Below, one piece after another: positions 54,785-63,299 of a stretch of 64,000 bases of DNA. This stretch comes from Veillonella dispar (lineage in GTDB: Bacteria; Bacillota; Negativicutes; Veillonellales; Veillonellaceae). Under the pieces are notes generated by a model. The model ran no database searches. It was not told where the DNA came from and was given only the letters and a program-made list of their open reading frames with translations. The stretch covers positions 1,474,501-1,538,500 of the forward strand of contig NZ_LR134375.1 of assembly GCF_900637515.1 (NCBI RefSeq), read 5' to 3'. A program made the position numbers and the translations under genes. How positions within the stretch are numbered: position 1 is the stretch's first letter; each line of letters opens with the position of its first letter.

Positions 54785-55925
54785 TCATTTACCCACTGCA
54801 TAACGCAAGGCTACCACAGCCATAATCTTAGCACCCTTAATCGCTTGCTCCAATCCATAGTCGGAACCTGCTGCACAAGTGAACTCGGGTGTATGAGCCT
54901 CTAAACCTAACCCAATCTGCAAAGTAGGCTGTGCTGTTGGTACTTCATAAGATACATTTCCTACATCTGTACTACCATCAGCCTCATCATCAGGCAATAT
55001 ACGGGGCGTTTCACCAAATTCAGTCATCACATCGTTAAAGAGATCTAATAACTGTTTATCTTGACGCATATCCTTAAAGAGAGGCTCATAATGATGCATC
55101 TCAACACGGGCGCCATAAGATGCTGCAATTTCTTGAGCAGCCTCTTTGATAGCCGGCAAAATAATACCTTCTAAATCGTCCACCGTACTACCGCGAACAG
55201 TCATGCGAATCGTAGCCTTAGGAGTTACTACATTTGGTGCTGTACCAGCTTCGGTAAAAATGGTCCCTACAATAGCCCCTTTAGGGAATGTTTTCTTTAA
55301 CTCTTTTATTTTTTGATATAAATCTACAGCACAGTCTAAGGCATTAATACCAGAGTCAGTTAATGATGCTACATGACAAGACCGTCCATGGAAGGTAATC
55401 TCTAGTGGATGCGTCGCTAATGATGTGCCCCCTACCTCATTTTCACCGCCTGGATGAATAATTAGTGCCGCCTCACAGCCCTTAAATAAACCAGCCTCAG
55501 CCATGTATACTTTACCACCAATAGTTTCCCTCCGCAGGACAACCAAAGAAGGTCGTTCCCCACGTTTCAGGTGCACTTTGACTGAAGGCAATAGCCGCCC
55601 CTAAACTCATCATAGCAATGAGATTATGTCCACAACCATGACCAAGTTCTGGTAGTGCATCATATTCACCTAAAAAGGCTATTTTATGCTGTGCAGTACT
55701 GTTATAGTCACCACGTAACGCCGTTTGTAACTCTGGAAAATCAGTTAGCCCCACTTGAGATGTAAAATTATGTGTTTCTAAGAATTGGTTAATTACCTTA
55801 ACTGCTTTATGCTCTTCTAACCCCAATTCTGGATTATCGTGTAAATATAATGAAAGCTTACGCAACTCACGGGCCATATTATCTATAATGGCACAAGCTT
55901 GCGCTTCTCGTTCTTGTAATGTCAT
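54785..55925 (-). pseudogene. M20-family amidohydrolase, frameshifted
   Basis: Two overlapping minus-strand frames together make one M20D amidohydrolase of about 380 residues. The N-terminal part (55512-55925) has GEYDALPELGHGCGHN; after GCPAE it runs into NYWW-stop. The other frame continues at once with ETIGGKVYMAEAGLF and carries the remainder, including DDEADGSTDVGNVSYEVP. Removing one G from the GGG at 55528-55530 would restore the family sequence. The normal enzyme hydrolyses N-acyl amino acids or similar amides. The ATG at 55925 has AAAGGGG upstream. Either a recent pseudogene or a sequencing error. Confidence 0.85.
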
Positions 55926-55988
55926 AACGCCCCTTTATACTATCTAATTTATACTGTTTATTATTTATTCTATCTAAGAAGAGTCCGT

Positions 55989-56927
55989 CTATTTCGAATA
56001 GGGATGAATAATGATAGTGTTTGAAATGTATCTAAAGTTAATCGTTGCACCTAATGGTAGTGTTTGATGCGGCGTTCCATGACCTGTTGGTACATAGCAT
56101 ACAAAAGGTTCTGGTAATTTAGGATCTCGATTATCTTCCATATATCGTAGTGCTTCATAGCCTAAATCATAATCCCGTTCATCTTCGTCACCTTCGCAAT
56201 CTGTAAATGTACCGATGACCAGTCCTTTTATGCGACTCAACAAACCACTGAGGCGAAATTGTTGTAACATGCGATCTAGCTTATACGGTGCTTCCCCTAC
56301 ATCTTCAATGAATAGTAAGGTATCCTCCCAAGATTTCTCCTCTAAAAAATAAGGTGTTCCGCACAACATTGATAGCATCGTCATATTGCCGCCCTGTAAA
56401 ATCCCTTCCCCTAGCTCAGTACCAATGGCACCACGCGGCGGTTCAGGTAATGGTTCTATAACTTGTAATTTACCTTCTACAGCTACAAATAAAGCATCTA
56501 TATCTGCCTTACGTTCTTCTTTAAAGTCGACGCCCATCGGCCCGTGATAGGTAATAAGTCGGCTATATCGATTAATAGCCATATGAAGAGCTGTACAATC
56601 ACTATACCCTATAAAAGCCTTACGATATTTACGTATGGCCTTATAATCTAATAAATCTAGATAACGCATCGTTCCGTAACCACCGCGCAAAGCTAGCACC
56701 GCATCACAAGGTGCGGTGGTCATCATATATTGAAACTCTTGGGCTTGCTCCTCTGGTGTACCACCATAGAGTCCTTTACGATGTGCACTTTCACCAAAGA
56801 GCACATTATAGCCCCTTGCGTTACAAATGTCTTCTATTCTATGTAAATCTTCATCGCTTGCACTAGCAGGAGCCATAATACCTATGGTCATCCCAGGCGC
56901 TAAGCGCTTTGGTTCAATCCAGTTCAT
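55989..56927 (-). CDS. ldcA: LD-carboxypeptidase (S66 family)
   Basis: Serine peptidase that removes the terminal D-Ala from murein tetrapeptides during recycling. About 312 residues. The nucleophile lies in FIGYSDCTALH after the RGGYGTMR motif; the Glu (LLFIEDVGEAPYK) and His (TGHGTPHQTLP) of the Ser-Glu-His triad are present. No signal peptide, so cytoplasmic. The ATG at 56927 has GAGG 4 nt upstream and was chosen over a longer frame. It follows oppA across a terminator-like hairpin. Similar pairs of LD-carboxypeptidase and peptide importer occur in the ykf-dpp region of Bacillus. Confidence 0.9.
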   Translation of the reverse strand: MNWIEPKRLAPGMTIGIMAPASASDEDLHRIEDICNARGYNVLFGESAHRKGLYGGTPEEQAQEFQYMMTTAPCDAVLALRGGYGTMRYLDLLDYKAIRKYRKAFIGYSDCTALHMAINRYSRLITYHGPMGVDFKEERKADIDALFVAVEGKLQVIEPLPEPPRGAIGTELGEGILQGGNMTMLSMLCGTPYFLEEKSWEDTLLFIEDVGEAPYKLDRMLQQFRLSGLLSRIKGLVIGTFTDCEGDEDERDYDLGYEALRYMEDNRDPKLPEPFVCYVPTGHGTPHQTLPLGATINFRYISNTIIIHPYSK

Positions 56928-56949
56928 ATATCCTCGTAAAATATAACAA

Positions 56950-56974
56950 AAGACGTACACAATGTGTACGTCTT
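56950..56974 (-). terminator. Terminator between oppA and ldcA
   Basis: An 11-bp perfect stem AAGACGTACAC/GTGTACGTCTT with a 3-nt loop, followed on the minus strand by TTTTGTTATATTTT. Read-through may still express ldcA at a reduced level. Confidence 0.82.
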
Positions 56975-56983
56975 AAGTGTATC

Positions 56984-58585
56984 TTATTTGTATGCTTTTT
57001 TAAAGTCAACAAGGCCCAATGTAGTCCAGAAATAATTTTGAATACTTCCGTTTGTTACATATGGTTGTGTTGTAAAGTATAATGGCATTACTAGAGCTTC
57101 ATCAAAAATCATCTTTTCTGCTTGATGCATCAATGCATCGCGTTCAGCCCCATTTGGTGTCGTACGAATACGAGCGATTAACTCGTTATAGTCTTCACTA
57201 TGGTACTGACTATCGTTGTCTTCAGCAGAGAACACCTCTAAGAAGTTTTGTGGATCACTGTAATCCGCAACCCAAGAAGCACGAGCTACTTGGTATTTAC
57301 CAGCTTCGCGATCAGCTAAGAATACCTTTGTCTCTTGATTTTGTAATCGCACATCTGCACCAAATGCATTTACCCATGCATCCTGTACAGCTTCAGCAAT
57401 CGCTTTATGTAATTCGCTTGTGTTATACAAAATCGTAATTGGAGGCAATGGATGATTCTTATCATAGCCAGCTTGTTTCAAGATTTCTTTCGCTTGCTCT
57501 ACATCTTCGTAAACGAGATAGCTACCAGCTTCACGGAAGTCTTCACGACCGTTGCTTTCAAGCATACCGTATGGAACAAATGCATAAGCAGCCTCTTTAC
57601 CTCCACGAACAATATTGTTAACGATATTAGCACGGTTGATAACCATGGAGAATGCTTTACGTACTTCAGGGTCTGTGAAAGGTTCTGCTTTCACATTAAA
57701 TACGTAATAATAGTTACCAAGCATAGGTCCAATATGTAATAGACCAGCCTCTTCTAAGCGTTTTTGATCCGCTACAGGAGGCTCAACAGTCATATCTGCT
57801 TCGCCACCTTCAACCAATGTAAGGCGTGTGCTTTGGGATTCACTGATAGGCCAATTCATCTTCTCTGTTTTCACAGAATCCGCATCCCAGTAATCTGGAT
57901 TCTTAATGAAATCCATTTCCCCATTATGTTTCCAAGATAATAAGCGGTATGGACCATTAGACACGAATGTATCTGCATTAGCAGCCCAGTTTTCATGAGC
58001 TTCTACAGCCTTTTGACTTACTGGATAGTAACTATGAGATGCTAATAATTTTAAGAAATAAGCTGTTGGATTTTCTAAGGTAACCACCAATGTATCATCA
58101 TCGATGGCCTTAACACCAACGTCTTCAGCTTTGGCATCACCATTATTAAAGGCTTCGCCATTTTTTAATACATATAACATATATGCATTGTCCGCATGGA
58201 CTTCAGGGTCTAATACGCGTTTCCAAGCGTATTCAAAATCATGAGCCGTCAAAGGCTCTCCATTGGACCATTTTAAATCTGGTCGCAAATGGAAGGTATA
58301 CTCGCGACCATCATCAGAAATATCCCAGCTTTTAGCAAGTGCTGCCTCTGGTTCACTTTCATCATTTAAACGAACTAAACCGTCAAATAATTGGAGTTGA
58401 ACCGTTGCCTCCGGAGAGGTAGTAGACTTTGCTGGATCCAATGTGGATGGTTCCTGCTCAATAACATATCGGATTGTATGCTCATCAATTGGTTGTTCCC
58501 CGCGAGGATAACCAAATACAAACAAGAGCACACTCACCCCAAGAGCAAGGACCATGAGTTTTAACAAATTTCGTTTATCCATCAT
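56984..58585 (-). CDS. oppA: Peptide ABC transporter substrate-binding protein (OppA/MppA type)
   Basis: Family 5 solute-binding protein of 533 residues with the usual start of the mature domain (IRYVIEQEPSTLDPAKST), LSWKHNGEMDFIKNPDYW and VRKAFSMVINR. The N-terminus is a hydrophobic segment (about 7-25) with no lipobox cysteine and no clear cleavage site, so it is either cleaved unusually or stays anchored. The ATG overlaps the hydrolase stop, with GAGGA 9 nt upstream. The context with LdcA suggests murein peptides as ligands; ordinary oligopeptides are the alternative. Confidence 0.88.
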   Translation of the reverse strand: MMDKRNLLKLMVLALGVSVLLFVFGYPRGEQPIDEHTIRYVIEQEPSTLDPAKSTTSPEATVQLQLFDGLVRLNDESEPEAALAKSWDISDDGREYTFHLRPDLKWSNGEPLTAHDFEYAWKRVLDPEVHADNAYMLYVLKNGEAFNNGDAKAEDVGVKAIDDDTLVVTLENPTAYFLKLLASHSYYPVSQKAVEAHENWAANADTFVSNGPYRLLSWKHNGEMDFIKNPDYWDADSVKTEKMNWPISESQSTRLTLVEGGEADMTVEPPVADQKRLEEAGLLHIGPMLGNYYYVFNVKAEPFTDPEVRKAFSMVINRANIVNNIVRGGKEAAYAFVPYGMLESNGREDFREAGSYLVYEDVEQAKEILKQAGYDKNHPLPPITILYNTSELHKAIAEAVQDAWVNAFGADVRLQNQETKVFLADREAGKYQVARASWVADYSDPQNFLEVFSAEDNDSQYHSEDYNELIARIRTTPNGAERDALMHQAEKMIFDEALVMPLYFTTQPYVTNGSIQNYFWTTLGLVDFKKAYK

Positions 58586-59400
58586 GGCAATGCTTCCTCT
58601 ACAAATTCTTTCATGATACGCCCTACTCGAGCGCCTAACTCTTTACCTCGGTCATTATCAATATCGCTCATCAAAAGGATAAAGCAAAAATGACCTCTAA
58701 ACGTTTCCAATATGCCCCCATCATGCTCTACGCGATCAAGGGATCCTGTTTTATGGTGAAAGCGTACATCTTCTCCCCAATAAAATGGCAAAATATCACG
58801 GAATTGTTGGCGACCTAAAATGTTCCACATTTCTCGGCCATAAAAATCTCTATCGCGACATTCAAAAATGTGTTTATAGAGACGAGCTAACGCCATAGCA
58901 GTCATACGATTATCACGGCCTTCGGCGAGAGCTTCAAAGTCCATCATCATGCGATTAAGTTCTATCTCATCTACACCAAGCTGTTCTGCACGAGCATTGA
59001 TATTTTCCATTCCAAGAACTGTAATGAGCAAATTTGTTGCAATATTATCGCTGAGAACCATCATAAGACGGCATAACTCAAGATACGTAAAGCTATGCTT
59101 TGCTACTAATTCTTGTAGTGCTCCACCACCTTCAACACGAGGTGTTCTAGATAGTGGAACTGTATCATTAAGGTCTAACTGTTCAGTACGAGCTAAATGG
59201 AACACATACTCCATGATGAGTACCTTAATCAAACTTGCACTAGAATGTACCGTATCCTCCCCTTTAGAAGCGATAATAATCGGTTCCTCTTCATCGTCAA
59301 ATTGAAGTACTACATAGGATATATTTCCTTTTGGTGCTAATTCTTTAATAACTGTATCGAGTTGATGCTCCAAGGACTTGCCAACAAGTAACTTTTCCAT
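58582..59400 (-). CDS. Class A beta-lactamase-like serine hydrolase, no signal peptide
   Basis: A 272-residue protein with the penicillin-recognising motifs in order: SxxK (Ser56-Lys59 in SASLIKV), SDN (117-119) and KTG (217-219). The omega-loop Glu166 equivalent is uncertain (EALAEGRDN). There is no signal peptide, so unlike true class A beta-lactamases it should be cytoplasmic. Embedded in a peptide-uptake operon between oppF and oppA, it is more likely a peptidase or amidase acting on imported peptides than a resistance enzyme. The ATG has GGGAG upstream. Confidence 0.8.
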   Translation of the reverse strand: MEKLLVGKSLEHQLDTVIKELAPKGNISYVVLQFDDEEEPIIIASKGEDTVHSSASLIKVLIMEYVFHLARTEQLDLNDTVPLSRTPRVEGGGALQELVAKHSFTYLELCRLMMVLSDNIATNLLITVLGMENINARAEQLGVDEIELNRMMMDFEALAEGRDNRMTAMALARLYKHIFECRDRDFYGREMWNILGRQQFRDILPFYWGEDVRFHHKTGSLDRVEHDGGILETFRGHFCFILLMSDIDNDRGKELGARVGRIMKEFVEEALP

Positions 59401-59412
59401 ACTATTCTCCCA

Positions 59413-60360
59413 TTATATGTGCCAGCATGCGATGCGGCGATCTGCCCAATCACGAAGAGGTGGACGTTCTGCAAAGCAACGACCCTCTGCTTCTGGACAT
59501 CGACCACTAAACAAACAACCTTTCGGTGGGTCTAGTGGATTTGGTGGGTCCCCTTTAAGAGGTGCTCCAATTGGAGCATGTGGTATAACAGGACCATTTA
59601 AGGCCGTCAAAGCACGAGTGTAAGGATGTTGTGGAAATTCGTATAAATCCAGTGCTGGACCTTCTTCCATAACAGCACCTAAGTACATAACCACCATGCG
59701 ATGACTGATGTAGCGCACCATGTTTAAATCATGAGAAATAAAGAGGTACGAAATACCATGTTGTTCTTGTAATCGTTCAAGCAATGTCATAATTTGCACT
59801 TGAATCGATACATCTAGTGCTGAAATCGGTTCATCACAGATGATGCACTGCGGCTGCATAATAAGAGCCCGTGCAATACCGATACGTTGACGTTGACCAC
59901 CAGATAATTCATGAGCATAACGCTCACCAAAAGACATGTTCAAACCAACTTGATCAAGCACTTCTTTTACACGAATAACGCGATCACGAGGTGTATACTT
60001 TGGATCCAGCTCCAAAGGTTCTTCTAAAATCGCATTAACCGTAAGACGTGGATTAAGTGATGCATAAGGATTTTGGAATACCATTTGCATCACAGGATGA
60101 ACGGCTTTACGATCCACATAAGGATCAATCTGACGACCATTCATATAAATAGAACCTGATGTAGCTTGATGCAAGCCCATCAACGTGTAGCCAAATGTGG
60201 ATTTACCACAACCTGACTCACCTACGATACCGAGGGTTTCCCCTGGCGATTGATATAGGCTCACGCCTTGTACAGCGTGTACCGTGTGTTTTGGCTTAAA
60301 TAAGCCCCCTGACAGAGTGAACTCTTTAACGAGATTGTCAGTTTCCCATACGTAACTCAT
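59413..60360 (-). CDS. oppF: Peptide ABC transporter ATP-binding protein OppF
   Basis: ATPase of a peptide importer, 315 residues. Walker A (GESGCGKST), signature (LSGGQRQRIGIARA), Walker B (IICDEPISALD) and H-loop (FISHD) are present. The C-terminal oligopeptide-type extension carries cysteines in GCLFSGRCPEAEGRC and further on, as expected for the iron-sulfur cluster found in this family. The ATG overlaps the oppD stop (TAATG). Confidence 0.94.
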   Translation of the reverse strand: MSYVWETDNLVKEFTLSGGLFKPKHTVHAVQGVSLYQSPGETLGIVGESGCGKSTFGYTLMGLHQATSGSIYMNGRQIDPYVDRKAVHPVMQMVFQNPYASLNPRLTVNAILEEPLELDPKYTPRDRVIRVKEVLDQVGLNMSFGERYAHELSGGQRQRIGIARALIMQPQCIICDEPISALDVSIQVQIMTLLERLQEQHGISYLFISHDLNMVRYISHRMVVMYLGAVMEEGPALDLYEFPQHPYTRALTALNGPVIPHAPIGAPLKGDPPNPLDPPKGCLFSGRCPEAEGRCFAERPPLRDWADRRIACWHI

Positions 60361-61340
60361 TAAAGTCCCTCCAACTTAGCTAACCAACATGTAAATTGGT
60401 GACCTTCACCAACATTTGTAACCATAGGAATACGATTACCACAGATACGCATAGCCCACTTACACCGTGGATTAAACGCACAACCTCGTGGTAGATCAAA
60501 CAGATCTGGTGGTTGACCTTCAACGGCTTTTAACTCACCATGCCATTTACCTTGTGGTAAAGCGAGTAACAAGCCCAATGTGTACGGATGACGAGGTTCA
60601 TTAAAGATACCTTCTACCGTAGCAGATTCAACACATTTACCAGCGTACATAACCATAACGCGGTCGCAAATTTGAGCAATAACGCGGAGGTTATGAGAAA
60701 TAAAGATAATGCCAATACCAGCTTCTACAGCTAATGTTTGCATAAGGCGCAAGATTTGAGCCTCTGTTGTAATATCTAGAGCCGTTGTCGGTTCATCACA
60801 AATCAAAATTTTTGGACGACCTGCGACAGCCATGGCGATACAAACGCGTTGGCGCATACCACCACTCAACTCATGAGGATATTGAGATAATCGTCTTTCC
60901 GGTGTTGAAAGGCCCATCTTCTTTAATAAGTCGATGGCGATAGCTCGTTCGTCATAATCCTCACCATATGCATTGGTACGATGGATAACCTCATACATTT
61001 GTTCCCCAATCGTCATGATTGGATTCAAAGATGTCATAGGGTCTTGGAATACCATGGCAACAGTAGTACCGCGGAGTTCATTCCAGTCATCTTCAGTAAA
61101 TTCAAGGCAATCATTGCCATCAATCATAAATGTATCGGCTTTGATTTTTGTTTTGCCATATGGTAGCAATCCCATTAAGGAATTAACTAGTACAGATTTA
61201 CCACAGCCTGATTCACCAACAATACCTAAAATCTCACCTGGTTGTAAGGAGATATCTTGATTGCGAATAACCCGTAAAGGGCCTTGGAAGGTATCGATGG
61301 TAATGGATACATTGCGCACATCAACAATTGCGTTATTCAT
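60360..61340 (-). CDS. oppD: Peptide ABC transporter ATP-binding protein OppD
   Basis: Partner ATPase of OppF, 326 residues: Walker A (GESGCGKSV), signature (LSGGMRQRVCIAMA), Walker B (ILICDEPTTALD), H-loop (FISHN) and the GCAFNPRCKWAMRIC C-terminal cysteine motif. The third motif residue after GK is Ser-Val rather than Ser-Thr, as is common in OppD/DppD. The start overlaps the oppC stop by one base. Confidence 0.94.
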   Translation of the reverse strand: MNNAIVDVRNVSITIDTFQGPLRVIRNQDISLQPGEILGIVGESGCGKSVLVNSLMGLLPYGKTKIKADTFMIDGNDCLEFTEDDWNELRGTTVAMVFQDPMTSLNPIMTIGEQMYEVIHRTNAYGEDYDERAIAIDLLKKMGLSTPERRLSQYPHELSGGMRQRVCIAMAVAGRPKILICDEPTTALDITTEAQILRLMQTLAVEAGIGIIFISHNLRVIAQICDRVMVMYAGKCVESATVEGIFNEPRHPYTLGLLLALPQGKWHGELKAVEGQPPDLFDLPRGCAFNPRCKWAMRICGNRIPMVTNVGEGHQFTCWLAKLEGL

Positions 61341-62239
61341 TATCTATCTCCTTCCTTAGGGTCTAACACATTACGTAAGCCATCGCCAAGGAATGCGAAA
61401 CCAAGCATGGTAACACTAATGGCAACAGCAGGGAAAATCAATTGGAATGGATAAGAGCGCATGCTGCTAATCCCTTCAGAAGCGAGTACACCCCAGCTCG
61501 CCATAGGTGCATTAACACCTAAACCGATGAAGCTAAGGAATGCTTCTGTAAAAATAGCCTCTGGAATGGCCAATGTCAATGTAATGATGATTGGTCCCAC
61601 GCAGTTTGGCAAAATATGACGCAATAAAATGCGATATTTGGGAATACCCATCGCTTCAGCAGCAATGATGTATTCTTCATTTTTAACTTTCAAAATTTGG
61701 CTACGTACGATACGGGCCATATTGAGCCAGTACGCAATGCCCAATGCTACGAAAATAGACGTTAAACCAGGGCCAAGTACAACCATCAACAAAATTACGT
61801 AAAGTAAAAGTGGAATACCGTACAAAACATCTACGATGCCCATCATGATGCGGTCAACCTTGCCACCAAGGTAACCTGCAATACCGCCATAGGTAACACC
61901 AATAACAAGATTGATGAAAGCCGCTACAAAACCGATAGTTAAGGAAATGCGAGCGCCGTACATAACGCGCGTATAAATATCGCGGCCCAATGTATCTGTG
62001 CCAAACCAATGACTAAAGCTCGGACTTTGGTTCGCATCGATTAGGGATTGGTCCGCATAGGTATACGGCGAAATTAGGGGGCCTAAAATAGCTAGTACAA
62101 TCATCACTAAGATGATAGTAGCCCCTACTACGGCCAAGCGATTTACCTTAAACCTTGCCCATTTACTAGGACGTTTTATAAAGCTTGTAATTTCTTCTTG
62201 AGGAGTTCGTTCAATAGGTAAAAAATCTTCCTTATTCAT
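61340..62239 (-). CDS. oppC: Peptide ABC transporter permease OppC
   Basis: Inner-membrane permease, about 299 residues, with an N-terminal cytoplasmic segment, a first helix (about 30-52), the periplasmic FGTDTLGRDIYTRVMYGAR motif and the EAA loop (EAMGIPKYRILLRHILPN). The ATG at 62239 has GGAGG 6 nt upstream and overlaps the oppB stop by 8 nt; the frame is open further up but without a better start. Confidence 0.94.
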   Translation of the reverse strand: MNKEDFLPIERTPQEEITSFIKRPSKWARFKVNRLAVVGATIILVMIVLAILGPLISPYTYADQSLIDANQSPSFSHWFGTDTLGRDIYTRVMYGARISLTIGFVAAFINLVIGVTYGGIAGYLGGKVDRIMMGIVDVLYGIPLLLYVILLMVVLGPGLTSIFVALGIAYWLNMARIVRSQILKVKNEEYIIAAEAMGIPKYRILLRHILPNCVGPIIITLTLAIPEAIFTEAFLSFIGLGVNAPMASWGVLASEGISSMRSYPFQLIFPAVAISVTMLGFAFLGDGLRNVLDPKEGDR

Positions 62240-63164
62240 CTGTCCCCTCCTCTGTCGTAACACGTGGATCAATTAACGGATAAATCATATCCACCAAAAT
62301 ATTAAGAAATACTACAAGAGCACTATAGAAAATCGTAATGCCAAGGATAACCGTATAGTCGCGGTTGTAAATGGACGTTACAAAATACTGTCCAAGGCCC
62401 GGAATAGCAAAGATTGTTTCTACGATAAAGCTACCTGTCAAAAGGCTAGCAGCCAATGGTCCCAAGTACGTAATAACTGGCAAAATAGCATTGCCTAATG
62501 CATGACGAGTCAAAATAGTCCAAGAACCCAAACCTTTGGCGCGAGCTGTACGGATATATTCTTGTTGGTACACATCTAGCAAGCCACTGCGCGTTAAGCG
62601 TGCAATGAATGCCATAGGTTGTGCTGCTAACGTCAACACTGGTAGAACCATATAAGATGGACCACGCCATAAGGCCACTGGGAACCATCCCAGTTCAAAG
62701 CCCACCACATATACAAGAACGGCACCTATAATAAATGTAGGCACAGAAATACCAATGGTAGATAATACGGTAACCGCATAATCAACGATACCATTAGGGC
62801 GCATAGCACTAATAGCACCCGCTGCAATACCACCTACTACAGCCACCATTAATGATAATAAACCGAGCTGCGCAGAAATTGGGAATGCATCACTGATAAT
62901 ATCGTTCACACTACGACCTTCATACTTATATGATGGTCCCAAATCGCCGGTAATAACACCACCTAAATAATCACCATACTGTTTCCATACAGGATCATCA
63001 AGATGATACTTTGCTTCAATGCTTGCTTTCACCTGAGGTGGTAATTTCTTTTCAGTCGTAAAAGGTCCCCCCGGTATTGCATGCATTAATGCAAACGTTA
63101 CGGTAATGATGACCCATAAGATTATGATTGTGCCACCTAGACGTCGAAATACATACCTTGTCAT
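62232..63164 (-). CDS. oppB: Peptide ABC transporter permease OppB
   Basis: First gene of the peptide-uptake operon. About 310 residues with six helices, the family start YVFRRLGGTIIILWVIITV, and the EAA loop (YIRTARAKGLGSWTILTRHALGN). The ATG at 63164 has GGAGG 9 nt upstream; a GTG two codons earlier would be too close. A TATAAT box lies about 35 nt before the ATG. Confidence 0.94.
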   Translation of the reverse strand: MTRYVFRRLGGTIIILWVIITVTFALMHAIPGGPFTTEKKLPPQVKASIEAKYHLDDPVWKQYGDYLGGVITGDLGPSYKYEGRSVNDIISDAFPISAQLGLLSLMVAVVGGIAAGAISAMRPNGIVDYAVTVLSTIGISVPTFIIGAVLVYVVGFELGWFPVALWRGPSYMVLPVLTLAAQPMAFIARLTRSGLLDVYQQEYIRTARAKGLGSWTILTRHALGNAILPVITYLGPLAASLLTGSFIVETIFAIPGLGQYFVTSIYNRDYTVILGITIFYSALVVFLNILVDMIYPLIDPRVTTEEGTDE

Positions 63165-63198
63165 TGTCACTATCCTCCATAAAAAGTCTATCTGTTTT

Positions 63199-63204
63199 AT
63201 TATA
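63199..63204 (-). promoter_or_regulatory. -10 element of the opp operon
   Basis: A perfect TATAAT on the minus strand; the -35 region is poor and overlaps an imperfect inverted repeat TGAAGTTAATTTCA, a possible operator. Confidence 0.45.
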
Positions 63205-63243
63205 CTACATTATGAAGTTAATTTCATGAATAACATCATTACA

Positions 63244-63272
63244 TTTACAGAACGCCCTACATAACGTACAAT
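63244..63272 (+). promoter_or_regulatory. Promoter of the pyridoxal-kinase-family gene
   Basis: Plus strand: -35 TTTACA (63244-63249), 17-nt spacer, -10 TACAAT (63267-63272), 27 nt before the start codon. Divergent from the opp operon. Confidence 0.65.
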
Positions 63273-63299
63273 AAAATATATAGTATTTTGGAGGTGTCT

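Noticed and set aside
58582-59400. Antibiotic-resistance beta-lactamase
   Set aside because: Motifs fit the fold, but there is no export signal and the gene is inside a peptide-transport operon.
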